This document shows positions 16,850 through 28,091 of a stretch of DNA of 64,000 bases, piece after piece (position 1 is the first letter of the stretch; every line of letters starts with the position of its first letter). A program made the translations under genes and the position numbers. Below the pieces are notes generated by a model, which worked only from the letters and a program-made list of their open reading frames with translations, was not told the DNA's origin and did not search any database. Origin of the DNA: Oscillibacter valericigenes (lineage in GTDB: Bacteria; Bacillota; Clostridia; Oscillospirales; Oscillospiraceae); assembly GCF_021531315.1 (NCBI RefSeq), contig NZ_JAFBIQ010000001.1, positions 62,001 through 126,000 of the forward strand. The letters are read 5' to 3'.

Positions 16850-17606
16850 CATCGAGCGCAGTCTCTACGACTGGGCGCCGCGCTCGCTCGCGGCAGAGTG
16901 GGACAATGTGGGTCTGCTCGTCGGCGATCCGGCGCAGGAGGTCAAAAAAATTTTTGTTGCGCTGGACATCACGCAGGGGGTTGCCGAGGAGGCGGTCGAG
17001 AGCGGCGCTCAGATGCTCGTCTCGCACCATCCGGTGATGAACTGTGCGTGGCATGAGGTGCAGACCCTCCGCGCGGACGACGCGCAGGGGAGGCTCCTGC
17101 GCTATCTCGTGCGGCACGACCTCGCCGCCTGCTGTATGCACACAAATCTGGATGCGGCGGATGGCGGCGTGAACGATTGTCTGGCCCGCGCGTTGGGACT
17201 TTCCGGCCTTTCTATGCTCAACGAGGAAAAAATCGGCCGCGTCGGTACGCTTTCTTGTGAAATACCACTTGAAGAGTTCCTGCCCGCTGTGGTAAAATCA
17301 TTAGGATGCACCGGCCTGCGGTTCCGCGACGGCGGACGGCGTGTGCATCGCGTGGCCGTCGGCGGCGGTGCGTGCCGCGATTACATCCCGCAGGCTATCG
17401 CGCTCGGCTGCGATACCTTCGTCACCGCCGACCTGCGCTACAATGACTTCCTCGATACCCGCGGCCTCAACCTCATCGACGCCGGTCATTTCCCGACCGA
17501 AAATGTTGTGTGCGAGGCGCTCCGCGCGTATCTCGTGAGGTCCTTCCCTCAGCTTGAGGTCGTATGCTCCGCGTCACATCACGACGCCATCCAATACTAT
17601 CTGTAA
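16833..17606 (+). CDS. Nif3-like dinuclear metal centre protein
   Basis: The 257-aa protein belongs to the NIF3/YqfO family of hexameric proteins with a two-metal centre. The N-terminal AAEWDNVGLLVGDP, the histidine pair in MLVSHHPVMN, HTNLDAADGGVND and the C-terminal VTADLRYNDFLD and DAGHFPTENVV provide the metal ligands. Some members have GTP cyclohydrolase-like activity in vitro; the physiological role is unsettled. The ATG at 16833 (after AAAGGGGAATGGGAAC) gives the normal N-terminus. It lacks the inserted PII-like domain of longer homologues. Confidence 0.92.
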   Translation: MTTAHDIERSLYDWAPRSLAAEWDNVGLLVGDPAQEVKKIFVALDITQGVAEEAVESGAQMLVSHHPVMNCAWHEVQTLRADDAQGRLLRYLVRHDLAACCMHTNLDAADGGVNDCLARALGLSGLSMLNEEKIGRVGTLSCEIPLEEFLPAVVKSLGCTGLRFRDGGRRVHRVAVGGGACRDYIPQAIALGCDTFVTADLRYNDFLDTRGLNLIDAGHFPTENVVCEALRAYLVRSFPQLEVVCSASHHDAIQYYL

Positions 17607-17620
17607 GGAGAAAATCTACT

Positions 17621-18358
17621 ATGTCTGGACATTCCAAATGGCACAATATCCAAAAGACCAAGGGCGCGGCTGACGCCAAGCGCAGCGCGGCGTTCACCAA
17701 AATCGCCAAGGAGATCATCGTCGCCGTCAAGCAGGGCGGCAGCGGCGACCCCGCGAACAACTCCCGCCTTGCCACCGTCATCGCCAAGGCAAAGGCAAAC
17801 AATATGCCCAACGATAACATCAAGCGCACCATCGACAAGGCGCTCGGCTCCGGCAACACCGACGATTACGAAGCCGTCACCTACGAGGGCTATGGCCCCG
17901 GCGGCGTCGCCGTTATTGTCGAGGCGCTGACCGATAACCGCCAGCGCACGGCGCCCGAGGTCCGCCACTACTTCGATAAGTTCGGCAAGGGCATGGGCGC
18001 GCAGGGCTGTGTGAGCTGGTCCTTCGACCGCAAGGGCGTCATCATCATCGACAATGAGGATGGCGACTACGACGAGGATACCGTCATGATGGACGCGCTG
18101 GAGGCTGGCGCCGCGGACTTCACCGCTGACGGTCCCGTGTTTGAGATCACCACCGATCCCGACGCCTTCAACGACGTTATCTCCGCGCTCGAAGCCAAGG
18201 GCTACACCTTCGTCAGCGCCGACATCAGCCTCGTTCCGCAGACCTACATCAAGCTCACGAGCGAAGAGGACATCAAGAACATGGAAAAGCTGCTTGATAT
18301 GCTCGAGGACAACGAAGACGTGCAGAACACCTACCACAACTGGGAAACCGAGGAGTAA
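17621..18358 (+). CDS. yebC: YebC/PmpR (TACO1) family protein
   Basis: The 245-aa protein begins with the family signature MSGHSKWHNIQKTKGAADAK and continues through FTKIAKEIIVAVKQGG and YEGYGPGGVAVIVEALTDN. YebC-family proteins were first described as transcription regulators; more recent work on the family points to a translation role at difficult peptide stretches. TAAGGAG precedes ATG 17621. It ends just before a bidirectional terminator shared with the RNase P RNA. Confidence 0.95.
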   Translation: MSGHSKWHNIQKTKGAADAKRSAAFTKIAKEIIVAVKQGGSGDPANNSRLATVIAKAKANNMPNDNIKRTIDKALGSGNTDDYEAVTYEGYGPGGVAVIVEALTDNRQRTAPEVRHYFDKFGKGMGAQGCVSWSFDRKGVIIIDNEDGDYDEDTVMMDALEAGAADFTADGPVFEITTDPDAFNDVISALEAKGYTFVSADISLVPQTYIKLTSEEDIKNMEKLLDMLEDNEDVQNTYHNWETEE

Positions 18359-18375
18359 GTCCATACACAAAGCGA

Positions 18376-18403
18376 AAAGACCGACGGTATTCCGTCGGTC
18401 TTT
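18376..18403. terminator. Bidirectional terminator between yebC and rnpB
   Basis: AAAGACCGACGG (18376-18387) pairs perfectly with CCGTCGGTCTTT (18392-18403). T-rich flanks on each strand let it end yebC on the plus strand and rnpB on the minus strand. Confidence 0.85.
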
Positions 18404-18414
18404 CCATATTCATG

Positions 18415-18778
18415 CGAGCAAAACTGTAAGCCGGGTTCTGTATCTGGCAGTCATCTATCTACGCGCCGCGTTGCCGCGGCGCTCCAGCCACCCCGGGAGC
18501 GGCCGGGCCGACCTTGGAGCGCGAGGCCCCTGCTCCCATACCGGTGTTGCTCCGGATAGAGTTTACAGCGTCGGACAGTCTCCAGCCGACGGGTGCGCTC
18601 TTACCGCACCTTTCCACCTTTTCCTGCAAGGCTCACCTTACAGGTAGTCTATTTCTGTTGCACTTTTCCTCAGATCGCTCTGGGCGGGCGTTACCCGTTA
18701 TCCTTGCCCTGTGGAGCCCGGACTTTCCTCACAGCAGGCCTTTCGGCCTTGCCGCGCGACCGCCTGTCTTACTCGCGT
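18415..18778 (-). ncRNA. rnpB: RNase P RNA component (class A)
   Basis: Reading the minus strand, the conserved RNase P core is plain: GAGGAAAGTCCGGGCTCC near the 5' side (about 18714-18731), ACGGGTAACGCCCG, then the P4 partner ACAGAACCCGGCTTAC close to the 3' end (about 18425-18440). The RNA is the catalytic part of RNase P, which trims tRNA 5' leaders. Ends are approximate: the 5' end comes from the promoter spacing and the 3' end from the terminator. Confidence 0.93.
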
Positions 18779-18783
18779 TCCTT

Positions 18784-18812
18784 ATTGTAAAGGACGAAGC
18801 CGGCAAAGTCAA
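18784..18812 (-). promoter_or_regulatory. Promoter of rnpB
   Basis: On the minus strand TTGACT (18807-18812) and TACAAT (18784-18789) lie 17 bases apart, directly upstream of the RNase P RNA. Confidence 0.82.
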
Positions 18813-18840
18813 GGAAAAGAAAAATTGTGCAGGGAAAGCG

Positions 18841-18869
18841 TTGATAAAATCGCGCGGTCGCAGTATAAT
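18841..18869 (+). promoter_or_regulatory. Promoter of murD
   Basis: TTGATA (18841-18846), 17 bases, TATAAT (18864-18869). It is divergent from the rnpB promoter with 28 bases between the two -35 boxes. Confidence 0.82.
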
Positions 18870-18905
18870 TTTATTAAGTATAAAAATGCGGAGAGGAGCG
18901 TGCGT

Positions 18906-20297
18906 ATGACGCTGCAAACATATCTGCAAGGCATGAGGGGCAAGACCGCCGCGGTCATCGGGCTCGGCGTGAGCAACCGCCCTCTCGTGGAGCTGCTGGC
19001 ACAAAACGGTGTGAAAGTCATCGCCTGCGACCGCAAGGAACGCGCGGCACTCGGCGACGCGGCGGCGCATTATGAAGCGCTCGGCGCAACGCTGCACCTC
19101 GGTGAGGATTATCTGAGAGACCTCGACGCGGATGTCGTGTTCCGTACGCCCGGGATGCGCCCGGATGTGCCGGAGCTGCTTGCTGCGAAGGCGCGCGGCG
19201 CAGTCATCACAAGTGAGATGGAGACTTTTTTCGCCGTCTGCCCCTGTCCGATCATCGGCGTGACCGGCAGCGACGGAAAGACCACTACTGCAAGCATCAT
19301 CGCAGAGCTTTTGAAGGCCGAGGGACGGCGGGTATGGCTCGGCGGCAACATCGGGCATCCGCTGCTCGCGGACGCGGGACAAGTGACGCCGCAGGACCTT
19401 GCCGTGCTGGAGCTTTCCTCGTTCCAGCTCATGGAGATGCCGTACTCGCCGCACACGGCGGTTCTGACGAACTTGGCCCCGAACCACCTTGACATGCACC
19501 GCGATATGACGGAGTATGTCGCCGCCAAGGAGAACATTTTCCTGCACCAAGGTGCGCAGGATACCGCCGTTTTCAATGCCGACAATGCCATCGCGCGCGA
19601 GCTGAGCTGCAAGGCTGTCGGGCGTGTGCGGCTGTTTTCGCGGCAGGAAAAGGTCGCGGATGGCGCCTTCGTGCGTGATGACGCCATTTGGCTGTGCGAC
19701 GGCGCGGGGGAGCGAGCAGTGCTCCCGCTCGCGGACATTCGTCTCCCCGGCTGGCACAATGTAGAAAACTATATGGCGGCGCTGCTCGCCGTGGACGGTC
19801 TGGTGTGCGACGAGACAGTGCGCTGTGTTGCACGAGACTTTGCCGGTGTGGAGCATCGCATTGAATTTGTGCGCGAGCTGCACGGCGTCCGCTACTACAA
19901 TGATTCCATCGCCTCCAGCCCCACACGCACCATCGCGGGGTTACGCGCTTTCCCGCAAAAGATCATTCTGATCGCGGGCGGCTATGACAAGCATATCCCC
20001 TTTGCACCCCTTGCGCCGGAGGTGGTCAAGCGTGTCAAGACGCTCATTCTCTGTGGCGCGACCGCCGACGCCATCGAAAAGGCTGTGGTCGAGAGTGAAG
20101 TCTACCAAACCGCTGCGGAGCGCCCGAGTCTCATCCGCTGCAAGAGCTTGCAGGAGGCGGTGGATGCCGCTTATTTCTGCGCCGAGAGCGGCGACATCGT
20201 AACGCTCTCGCCCGCCTGCGCTGCTTTCGATCAGTTCGCAAACTTCATGGAGCGCGGCAGAGCCTACAAGGAAATGGTCAACGCTCTCGCGGAATAG
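18906..20297 (+). CDS. murD: UDP-N-acetylmuramoyl-L-alanine--D-glutamate ligase
   Basis: MurD adds D-glutamate to UDP-MurNAc-L-Ala in peptidoglycan synthesis. The 463-aa protein has an N-terminal Rossmann domain (TAAVIGLGVSNRPLVELLAQ), the ATP loop GVTGSDGKTTTASIIAELL, the central-domain motif LAPNHLDMHRDMTEYVAAK and the C-terminal YYNDSIASSPTRTIAGLRAF. A much longer upstream frame overlaps the RNase P gene; ATG 18906 is chosen because GAGAGGAG precedes it and it follows the promoter. Confidence 0.96.
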   Translation: MTLQTYLQGMRGKTAAVIGLGVSNRPLVELLAQNGVKVIACDRKERAALGDAAAHYEALGATLHLGEDYLRDLDADVVFRTPGMRPDVPELLAAKARGAVITSEMETFFAVCPCPIIGVTGSDGKTTTASIIAELLKAEGRRVWLGGNIGHPLLADAGQVTPQDLAVLELSSFQLMEMPYSPHTAVLTNLAPNHLDMHRDMTEYVAAKENIFLHQGAQDTAVFNADNAIARELSCKAVGRVRLFSRQEKVADGAFVRDDAIWLCDGAGERAVLPLADIRLPGWHNVENYMAALLAVDGLVCDETVRCVARDFAGVEHRIEFVRELHGVRYYNDSIASSPTRTIAGLRAFPQKIILIAGGYDKHIPFAPLAPEVVKRVKTLILCGATADAIEKAVVESEVYQTAAERPSLIRCKSLQEAVDAAYFCAESGDIVTLSPACAAFDQFANFMERGRAYKEMVNALAE

Positions 20298-20321
20298 GGA
20301 AAAGCCTTGGGCACATAGACT
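20292..20321 (+). promoter_or_regulatory. Sigma-E-like promoter for yunB
   Basis: GAATAGG (20292-20298), 15 bases, CATAGACT (20314-20321) resemble the mother-cell sigma-E consensus (about KMATATT and CATACAMT). It begins inside the last codons of murD. Confidence 0.45.
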
Positions 20322-20342
20322 TTCCCGAAGGGGGGAACGCCC

Positions 20343-23077
<2,735 letters not shown>

Positions 23078-23089
23078 GGAGGGGAACAC

Positions 23090-23584
23090 ATGGTTATTCG
23101 TACAGCGGAGTACCGCGATCTTGCCGTGATGCTCAGCATCTACAATTATGAAGTGAAAAACGGAACGGCGACCTTCGATGTTGCCCCGCGTGAAGGGCGG
23201 GCGGCGGAGGCGTGGTATACCTCGCACAATGTCGACAACCATCCGCTGCTCGTCGCGGAGGAGGGTGAGGAGGTGCTTGGCTATGCCTCGCTCTCGCCCT
23301 ACCGTGATTTCGACGCCTATTTGCAGACCGTCGAGTTGTCGGTCTACGTCGCGCCCGCGCACCGCGGACGCGGTGTGGCAAGCGCACTGATGGACGCGAT
23401 CCTTCGTTTGGCGCGCGAGAACGCGGACACCCACACAGTCGTCTCCGTCATCGCGGGCGGCAACGCGGCAAGCGTCCGCCTGCACGAAAAATTCGGCTTC
23501 ACTTATTCCGGTACGCTCCATGAGGTCGGACTGAAGTTCGGCCGCTATCTCGACATCGTGAATTACGAGCTGTGCGTTGGATGA
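23090..23584 (+). CDS. GNAT N-acetyltransferase, phosphinothricin-acetyltransferase-like
   Basis: The 164-aa protein has the Pat-like opening IRTAEYRDLAVMLSIYNYEV, WYTSHN, the acetyl-CoA loop VAPAHRGRGVASALMDAILR and the closing NAASVRLHEKFGFTYSGTLH. These match N-acetyltransferases that act on phosphinothricin, methionine sulfone or similar small amines. In gut Clostridia the true substrate is not known. It follows ligA by 12 bases with GAGGGG as ribosome site. Confidence 0.85.
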   Translation: MVIRTAEYRDLAVMLSIYNYEVKNGTATFDVAPREGRAAEAWYTSHNVDNHPLLVAEEGEEVLGYASLSPYRDFDAYLQTVELSVYVAPAHRGRGVASALMDAILRLARENADTHTVVSVIAGGNAASVRLHEKFGFTYSGTLHEVGLKFGRYLDIVNYELCVG

Positions 23585-23593
23585 AAGGTGCGC

Positions 23594-23645
23594 TTGACAA
23601 GAGAGCATGCGAGTGCTATTTTACAAGGGTTAGACAGAGCTAACC
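23594..23645 (+). promoter_or_regulatory. feoA promoter with palindromic operator candidate
   Basis: TTGACA (23594-23599), 17 bases, TATTTT (23617-23622) form a promoter. Just downstream GGTTAG (23628-23633) and CTAACC (23640-23645) form a 6-6-6 inverted repeat where a metal-responsive repressor could block transcription. The half-sites resemble DtxR/IdeR half-sites, but the spacing differs from the usual 19-bp site. Confidence 0.6.
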
Positions 23646-23662
23646 GCAAAGGAGCGAGAAGC

Positions 23663-23893
23663 ATGACACTGAATGAACTCAAGGTCGGCGCGTCCGCCGT
23701 TATCACTGCGGTGGGCGGGGACGGCGCACTGCGCTGCCGGCTGCTGGATATGGGCCTCATCCCGCGCACGCGCGTGACACTGCAAAAGGTCGCGCCGATG
23801 GGCGATCCCATCGAGATCCATGTGCGCGGCTACGAGCTGACGCTGCGCGTGGAGGAAGCGCAGAAGATCGAAGTGGAGGGTGAGCTGAAATGA
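23663..23893 (+). CDS. feoA: Ferrous iron transport protein A
   Basis: The 76-aa FeoA is an SH3-like cytoplasmic domain: TLNELKVGASAVITAVGG, RCRLLDMGLIPRTRVTLQKV, and IEIHVRGYELTLRVEEAQKI. It assists FeoB in ferrous iron uptake. AAAGGAGCGAG precedes ATG 23663; the longer in-frame start would overlap the promoter. It overlaps feoB by four bases. Confidence 0.94.
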   Translation: MTLNELKVGASAVITAVGGDGALRCRLLDMGLIPRTRVTLQKVAPMGDPIEIHVRGYELTLRVEEAQKIEVEGELK

Positions 23894-25884
23894 TCTTTGC
23901 TCTTGTCGGCAACCAGAACTGCGGAAAGACGACGCTCTTCAACGCCCTCACCGGCTCGAACCAGCATGTCGGCAACTTTCCCGGCGTGACGGTCGATCAG
24001 AAATCGGGCGAAATTCGCGGGGAAAAGGACTGCTCCGTGGTCGATCTTCCCGGCATCTACTCTCTACGCCCCTATACGCAGGAGGAGATCGTTTCGCGCG
24101 ACTTCATCCTCAATGAAAAGCCGGACGGGCTCATCAACATCGTGGACGCGACGAACATCGAGCGCAACCTGTATCTCACGCTCCAGCTCCTTGAGCTGCG
24201 CGTGCCGATGGTGCTGGCGCTGAACATGATGGACGAGGTGCGCGCCAACGGCGGCGCCATTGATGTGCAGAAGATGAGCGCCGCGCTCGGCATCCCCGTC
24301 ATTCCCATCACAGCGGCAAAAGGGGAGGGCGTGAGCGAGCTGGTCGCGCAGGCTCTCTCCACAGCCCGCGGGCATATTTTGCCCAAGGTCACGGACTTCT
24401 GCGCCGACGATTCCGCCGTCCACCGCTGCATTCATGCCGTCACGCACCTCATCGCCGACCACGCCGACCGCATCGGCGTGCCTGCTCGCTTCTGCGCGAC
24501 AAAGCTCATTGAGGGCGGCGACGATCTTGCCGACCGATTGGCGCTTGACCTGAACGAGCGCGAGCTGCTTGAGCACTGCATTGTGCAGATGGAGAGCGAG
24601 GCGGGGCTTGACCGCAACGCAGCGCTCGCCGATATGCGCTACACCTTCATCGAGGGCGTGGTGGCGTCGTCGGTGGTCAAGTGCCACGAAAGCCGAGAGC
24701 ACGCCCGCTCGATGAAGCTCGACAAGCTCCTTACGGGGCGCTACACCGCCATTCCGTCCTTCCTCGCAGTGATGCTGCTGACCTTCTACCTCACCTTCGA
24801 TGTCATCGGTCAGCGGCTCTCCGACCTGCTGGGCCTCGGCTTAGACGCGCTGACCGACGCGGTCGATCGCGCGCTGAGTGCCTACGGCATCAACCCAGTG
24901 GTACACAGCCTCATCATCGACGGTATCTTTGCCGGCGTCGGCAGCGTGTTGGTGTTCCTGCCCATCATCGTGACGCTCTTTTTCTTCCTCTCCATTTTGG
25001 AGGACACGGGCTACATGGCGCGCGTCGCTTTTGTGATGGACAAGCCTCTGCGCCGTATCGGTCTTTCGGGGCGCAGCATCGTGCCGATGCTCATCGGCTT
25101 CGGCTGCTCGGTGCCTGCCATCATGGCGACGCGCACGGTGTCGAGTGACCGCGACCGCAAGATGACCATTCTTCTCACGCCCTACATGAGCTGCTCGGCG
25201 AAAATTTCCATTTACGCCTTCTTCACCGCGGCCTTCTTCCCGACGCACCGTGCGCTCGTGATGATCTCGCTCTACCTGCTCGGTATATTTATCGGCATCC
25301 TTGCAGCGCTCGTGATGGATCACACAGCCTTTCGCGGCAAGCCCGTCCCGTTTGTGATGGAGCTGCCGAACTACCGCTTGCCGGGGCTTAAAAGTGTGGC
25401 GCTGCTGCTGTGGGAAAAGGCGAAGGACTTCCTCCAGCGCGCTTTCACAGTCATCTTCCTTGCGACGATCATCATTTGGTTTTTGCAGAGCTTCGATACG
25501 CGCTTGAATGTCGTCTCCGACAGCGCGGAGAGCCTGCTCGCGCTTATCGGACAGTTCATCGCGCCCGTCTTCGCGCCGCTCGGCTTTGCCGACTGGCGCT
25601 GTGCCACCGCGCTCATCTCCGGCTTCATCGCCAAGGAGAGCGTCGTGAGTACGCTGGAGGTGCTGCTTGGCGGCACGGCGATCGCCGCGCTCTTCACCAC
25701 GCGCTCAGCGGTCAGCTTCCTCGTCTTTACGCTGCTCTACACGCCCTGCATCGCCGCCGTCGCCACCATCCGACGCGAGCTTGGCTCCGCGCTCAAGACA
25801 CTTGGTGTGGTCGTGCTGCAATGCTCGGTCGCGTGGCTCGCGGCTCTCGCAGCCTACACCGTGTTCGGAGGGCTGCTCGTATGA
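23890..25884 (+). CDS. feoB: Ferrous iron transporter FeoB
   Basis: FeoB imports ferrous iron through a GTPase-regulated membrane permease. In this 664-aa protein the G domain shows G1 VGNQNCGKTTLFNALTGS, G3 VVDLPGIYSL and G4 LNMMDE. The helical spacer follows, then a membrane region with the two Gate-type segments, including GRSIVPMLIGFGCSVPAIMA and a second cysteine motif LTPYMSCSAKISIYAFFTAA. It lies in feoA-feoB-Cys-rich order with overlapping ends. The length is typical of Clostridia FeoB lacking an N-terminal FeoA fusion. Confidence 0.97.
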   Translation: MIFALVGNQNCGKTTLFNALTGSNQHVGNFPGVTVDQKSGEIRGEKDCSVVDLPGIYSLRPYTQEEIVSRDFILNEKPDGLINIVDATNIERNLYLTLQLLELRVPMVLALNMMDEVRANGGAIDVQKMSAALGIPVIPITAAKGEGVSELVAQALSTARGHILPKVTDFCADDSAVHRCIHAVTHLIADHADRIGVPARFCATKLIEGGDDLADRLALDLNERELLEHCIVQMESEAGLDRNAALADMRYTFIEGVVASSVVKCHESREHARSMKLDKLLTGRYTAIPSFLAVMLLTFYLTFDVIGQRLSDLLGLGLDALTDAVDRALSAYGINPVVHSLIIDGIFAGVGSVLVFLPIIVTLFFFLSILEDTGYMARVAFVMDKPLRRIGLSGRSIVPMLIGFGCSVPAIMATRTVSSDRDRKMTILLTPYMSCSAKISIYAFFTAAFFPTHRALVMISLYLLGIFIGILAALVMDHTAFRGKPVPFVMELPNYRLPGLKSVALLLWEKAKDFLQRAFTVIFLATIIIWFLQSFDTRLNVVSDSAESLLALIGQFIAPVFAPLGFADWRCATALISGFIAKESVVSTLEVLLGGTAIAALFTTRSAVSFLVFTLLYTPCIAAVATIRRELGSALKTLGVVVLQCSVAWLAALAAYTVFGGLLV

Positions 25885-26009
25885 GCGCGCTTGATTGGCT
25901 GCTGCTCGGCGCCGTCGTCGTGTGCGCAGCCCTTGCGTGGCGCAGAGCGAGAAAAAGCGGGAACTGCTGCGGCGACTGCGCCCGCTGCGGGAAAGCCTGC
26001 AAAAAGTGA
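25881..26009 (+). CDS. FeoB-associated Cys-rich membrane protein
   Basis: The 42-aa product has one N-terminal membrane helix (LDWLLLGAVVVCAALAW) and a tail CCGDCARCGKACKK with five cysteines. Its start overlaps the feoB stop by four bases. Such short proteins sit downstream of feoB across Firmicutes and may hand iron to or from the transporter, which is inferred from position rather than shown. Confidence 0.88.
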   Translation: MSALDWLLLGAVVVCAALAWRRARKSGNCCGDCARCGKACKK

Positions 26010-26035
26010 ACAGAGAGCGGGCCTTACCCGTGTAA

Positions 26036-26072
26036 GCGCGACCAGCCGCCGGGCGGAGGGTCGTGCTTTTTT
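26036..26072 (+). terminator. Terminator of the feo operon
   Basis: GCGCGACC (26036-26043) pairs with GGTCGTGC (26059-26066) with one wobble, an inner CCGCC/GGCGG helix, and six T residues. Confidence 0.8.
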
Positions 26073-26146
26073 CCTGCCTTGCGCACGGGACAGGGCCGCG
26101 GCGTATATACTGATGTAGTATCAGGCGGACGGAGGGAGGTGCGGCC

Positions 26147-26299
26147 ATGTGGGGCAGGAAATGGAACTGCCTGGGCATCTGTGCGCTGGCGCTGGGACTG
26201 GCGATCTTCATCGTCGCCATCTTTCCGGTGGGCTTTTTGATGTTTTTGGTCGCCTTGCTCCTCATCGTCTGCGGCTGGGGCTGCATCCGAAGGAGGTGA
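26147..26299 (+). CDS. 50-aa hydrophobic protein upstream of spoVM
   Basis: The ORF encodes MWGRKWNCLG, a long hydrophobic run (about residues 9-44) and a basic end CIRRR. GGAGGGAGG precedes the ATG, so it is very likely translated. It is nearly all membrane, probably two short helices split by the P-V-G turn near residue 27. It lies five bases before the spoVM start codon and probably shares its transcript. Because spoVM, sipL and spoIVA follow, a sporulation role is a reasonable guess. I do not recognise the family. Confidence 0.65.
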   Translation: MWGRKWNCLGICALALGLAIFIVAIFPVGFLMFLVALLLIVCGWGCIRRR

Positions 26300-26304
26300 A
26301 GGGA

Positions 26305-26388
26305 GTGAAGATCGTGGTGTGGCGGTCGCCGAAGGCGCTGGGCAGCGTGCTGCGGCTGTTGTTCGGGATCAAGGACGCGCAGGAATAA
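26305..26388 (+). CDS. spoVM: Stage V sporulation protein SpoVM
   Basis: This 27-codon ORF, too short for usual gene finding, reads (with GTG start) MKIVVWRSPKALGSVLRLLF followed by GIKDAQE. It keeps the features of Bacillus SpoVM: a lysine at position 2, the proline at position 9, PKxLG, a conserved arginine at 17 and a short amphipathic helix. SpoVM recognises the curved forespore membrane and anchors SpoIVA. AAGGAGG lies eight bases before GTG 26305. The neighbours sipL and spoIVA encode its known partners, which makes the call strong despite the size. Confidence 0.88.
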   Translation: MKIVVWRSPKALGSVLRLLFGIKDAQE

Positions 26389-26411
26389 AGCTGTCCGCTC
26401 CTGCATAGAGT
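26383..26411 (+). promoter_or_regulatory. Sigma-E-like promoter for sipL
   Basis: GAATAAA (26383-26389), 14 bases, CATAGAGT (26404-26411), 33 bases before the sipL start. It begins within the last spoVM codons. Confidence 0.45.
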
Positions 26412-26443
26412 GCAGCAAGACTGTGCCGAAGGAGAGGACTGCC

Positions 26444-27979
26444 ATGGAGCTTGAACTGTGCAAAGAGACTTATTCCTGCTATGAGGCCCTGCCGCCGCTC
26501 ATAGAAACGCGCGAGCAGAGCGCCGAGACCATTATCCCTGATTACTGCCCCGACATTGCCCGCATCGTGGAGGGGAGCGGCTGCCTCTTCGTGCGCAGCC
26601 GCGAGATCGCGGACGGGCGCGTGAGCGTTTCCGGCTCGCTGCGCGTAACGCTTTTATACATAGCCGACGCCAGCGGTGGGCTCAGGAGCTTTTCGTATAC
26701 GCTCCCCGTGGAGGAAACGCTGGACGGACGACTGCGCGAGGGCTGCACCGAGGCGGGCGTGAACGGCTGCGTCAGTGCGCTGGAGGTCCGCGCGCTCAAC
26801 CCGCGCAAGATTATGACCCGCGCTGCGGTCGAGCTGACGCTTACACCCTACTGCGCCGCGCAGCTTACGACCTGCGGCGATGTGGCGCAGCGCGCCGAGC
26901 ACGGCATCGAAACGCTCTGCGAGACGCGGGAGATCTCGATCATCAAGGCGCTGCGCAGCAAGGACTTTGTGTTTTCCGACGACCTTGTGCTCTCCAGCAG
27001 CAAGGAGCCGGCGGCAGAGTTGCTGCGCGAGAGTGTTTCGGCCCGCACGACAGAGTGCCGCCTGATCGGCGGCAAGGTCATTCTCAAGGGCGTTGTCTGC
27101 GTCAATATCCTTTATCTTTCCGAGGTCGGGAACCTTTGCAGCGCTGCTGCGGAGCTGCCGTTCTCGCAGATCATCGAGGGCCTTGAGGATGCGGATGAGG
27201 ACACCTCCGCCGAGGCAGACCTGCGCCTGACCGGTGCGGAGCTGCGCATTGACGGCGAGAGCGGCAGTGCGCGGACGATCTCCGCCAAGATTTTCCTGCA
27301 CGCCTTCGTGGCGCTGCGGCAGAGGTGCAGCGTGCGCTGCGTCACCGACCTTTACAGCACGAGCTGCGAGCTCTCCCCGCAGATGCAGACGCTTGAGCTG
27401 TGCGGCGGTGTAGAGACCGTTACACAGGAGCAGAGCGTCCGCGAGCAGATCGAGACCGGCGTGGAGGTGTCCTCTGTGCTGTGCGCTGAGGTCCACTTCG
27501 GCGGTATCAGCCTGGTGCAGGAGGAGAGCGCAGCAAATGTGCGCTGTACGGCGCTCATCCGCGTGATCTACCTCGATGAGGGCGGCGCACCGCTGATGGT
27601 CGAGCGCCGCGTGGAGGTCGCCTCCCGCATCGCCGTGCCCGCCGGCTGCACCGCCTCGGTGCGCGGCGTGAGCGCCTGCGAGATCAGCGCCGCCGCAGTG
27701 GCAGATGGCATCGAGGTGCGCTTTCCGGCGGTCTTTATGCTCGAATGTATCTCTCAGCAGCGCTGTGCCTGCCTTTGCGCGCTCAAGGCGGAGCCGCGGC
27801 AGGAAAGCGAAGGAAGGCGGCCCTCCCTTGTGCTGCGCGCCAAGGGAGCGGAGGAGCGGCTTTGGGATCTCGCCAAGCTCTACCGTACGACCATCGCAGA
27901 CATTCTTGCCGCCAACGAGCTGTCGGCCGAAGCCGATGTGCCGAGCGGCGAAATGCTGCTCATTCCATGCCGCCGCTGA
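26444..27979 (+). CDS. sipL: SpoIVA-interacting protein SipL (SPOCS/LysM)
   Basis: The 511-aa protein starts ELELCKETYSCYEALPPLIE and repeats the SPOCS (DUF3794) pattern: IIPDYCPDIARIVEGSG, then two further copies with the VRDDLVLS-like and VSSVLCAEV segments. It ends in a LysM domain (LWDLAKLYRTTIADILAANE then MLLIPCRR). In Clostridium difficile SipL binds SpoIVA through its LysM domain and is needed for coat attachment. Here it lies directly before spoIVA and after spoVM. ATG 26444 follows GAAGGAGAGG. No signal peptide is seen, as expected for a mother-cell cytosolic protein. Confidence 0.9.
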   Translation: MELELCKETYSCYEALPPLIETREQSAETIIPDYCPDIARIVEGSGCLFVRSREIADGRVSVSGSLRVTLLYIADASGGLRSFSYTLPVEETLDGRLREGCTEAGVNGCVSALEVRALNPRKIMTRAAVELTLTPYCAAQLTTCGDVAQRAEHGIETLCETREISIIKALRSKDFVFSDDLVLSSSKEPAAELLRESVSARTTECRLIGGKVILKGVVCVNILYLSEVGNLCSAAAELPFSQIIEGLEDADEDTSAEADLRLTGAELRIDGESGSARTISAKIFLHAFVALRQRCSVRCVTDLYSTSCELSPQMQTLELCGGVETVTQEQSVREQIETGVEVSSVLCAEVHFGGISLVQEESAANVRCTALIRVIYLDEGGAPLMVERRVEVASRIAVPAGCTASVRGVSACEISAAAVADGIEVRFPAVFMLECISQQRCACLCALKAEPRQESEGRRPSLVLRAKGAEERLWDLAKLYRTTIADILAANELSAEADVPSGEMLLIPCRR

Positions 27980-28026
27980 ATATTTCCCGGAAGAAGAGCC
28001 GCAAGGCTCTTTTTCTTTTGCGGCTT

Positions 28027-28056
28027 GTCATACCCCGCGTCGGACGGACATATAGT
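28027..28056 (+). promoter_or_regulatory. Sigma-E-like promoter for spoIVA
   Basis: GTCATAC (28027-28033), 15 bases, CATATAGT (28049-28056), 36 bases before the spoIVA start; a good fit to the mother-cell sigma-E consensus. Confidence 0.5.
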
Positions 28057-28091
28057 GGAGCAAGAACGGTAAGGATTCGGAGGAGAACGCT

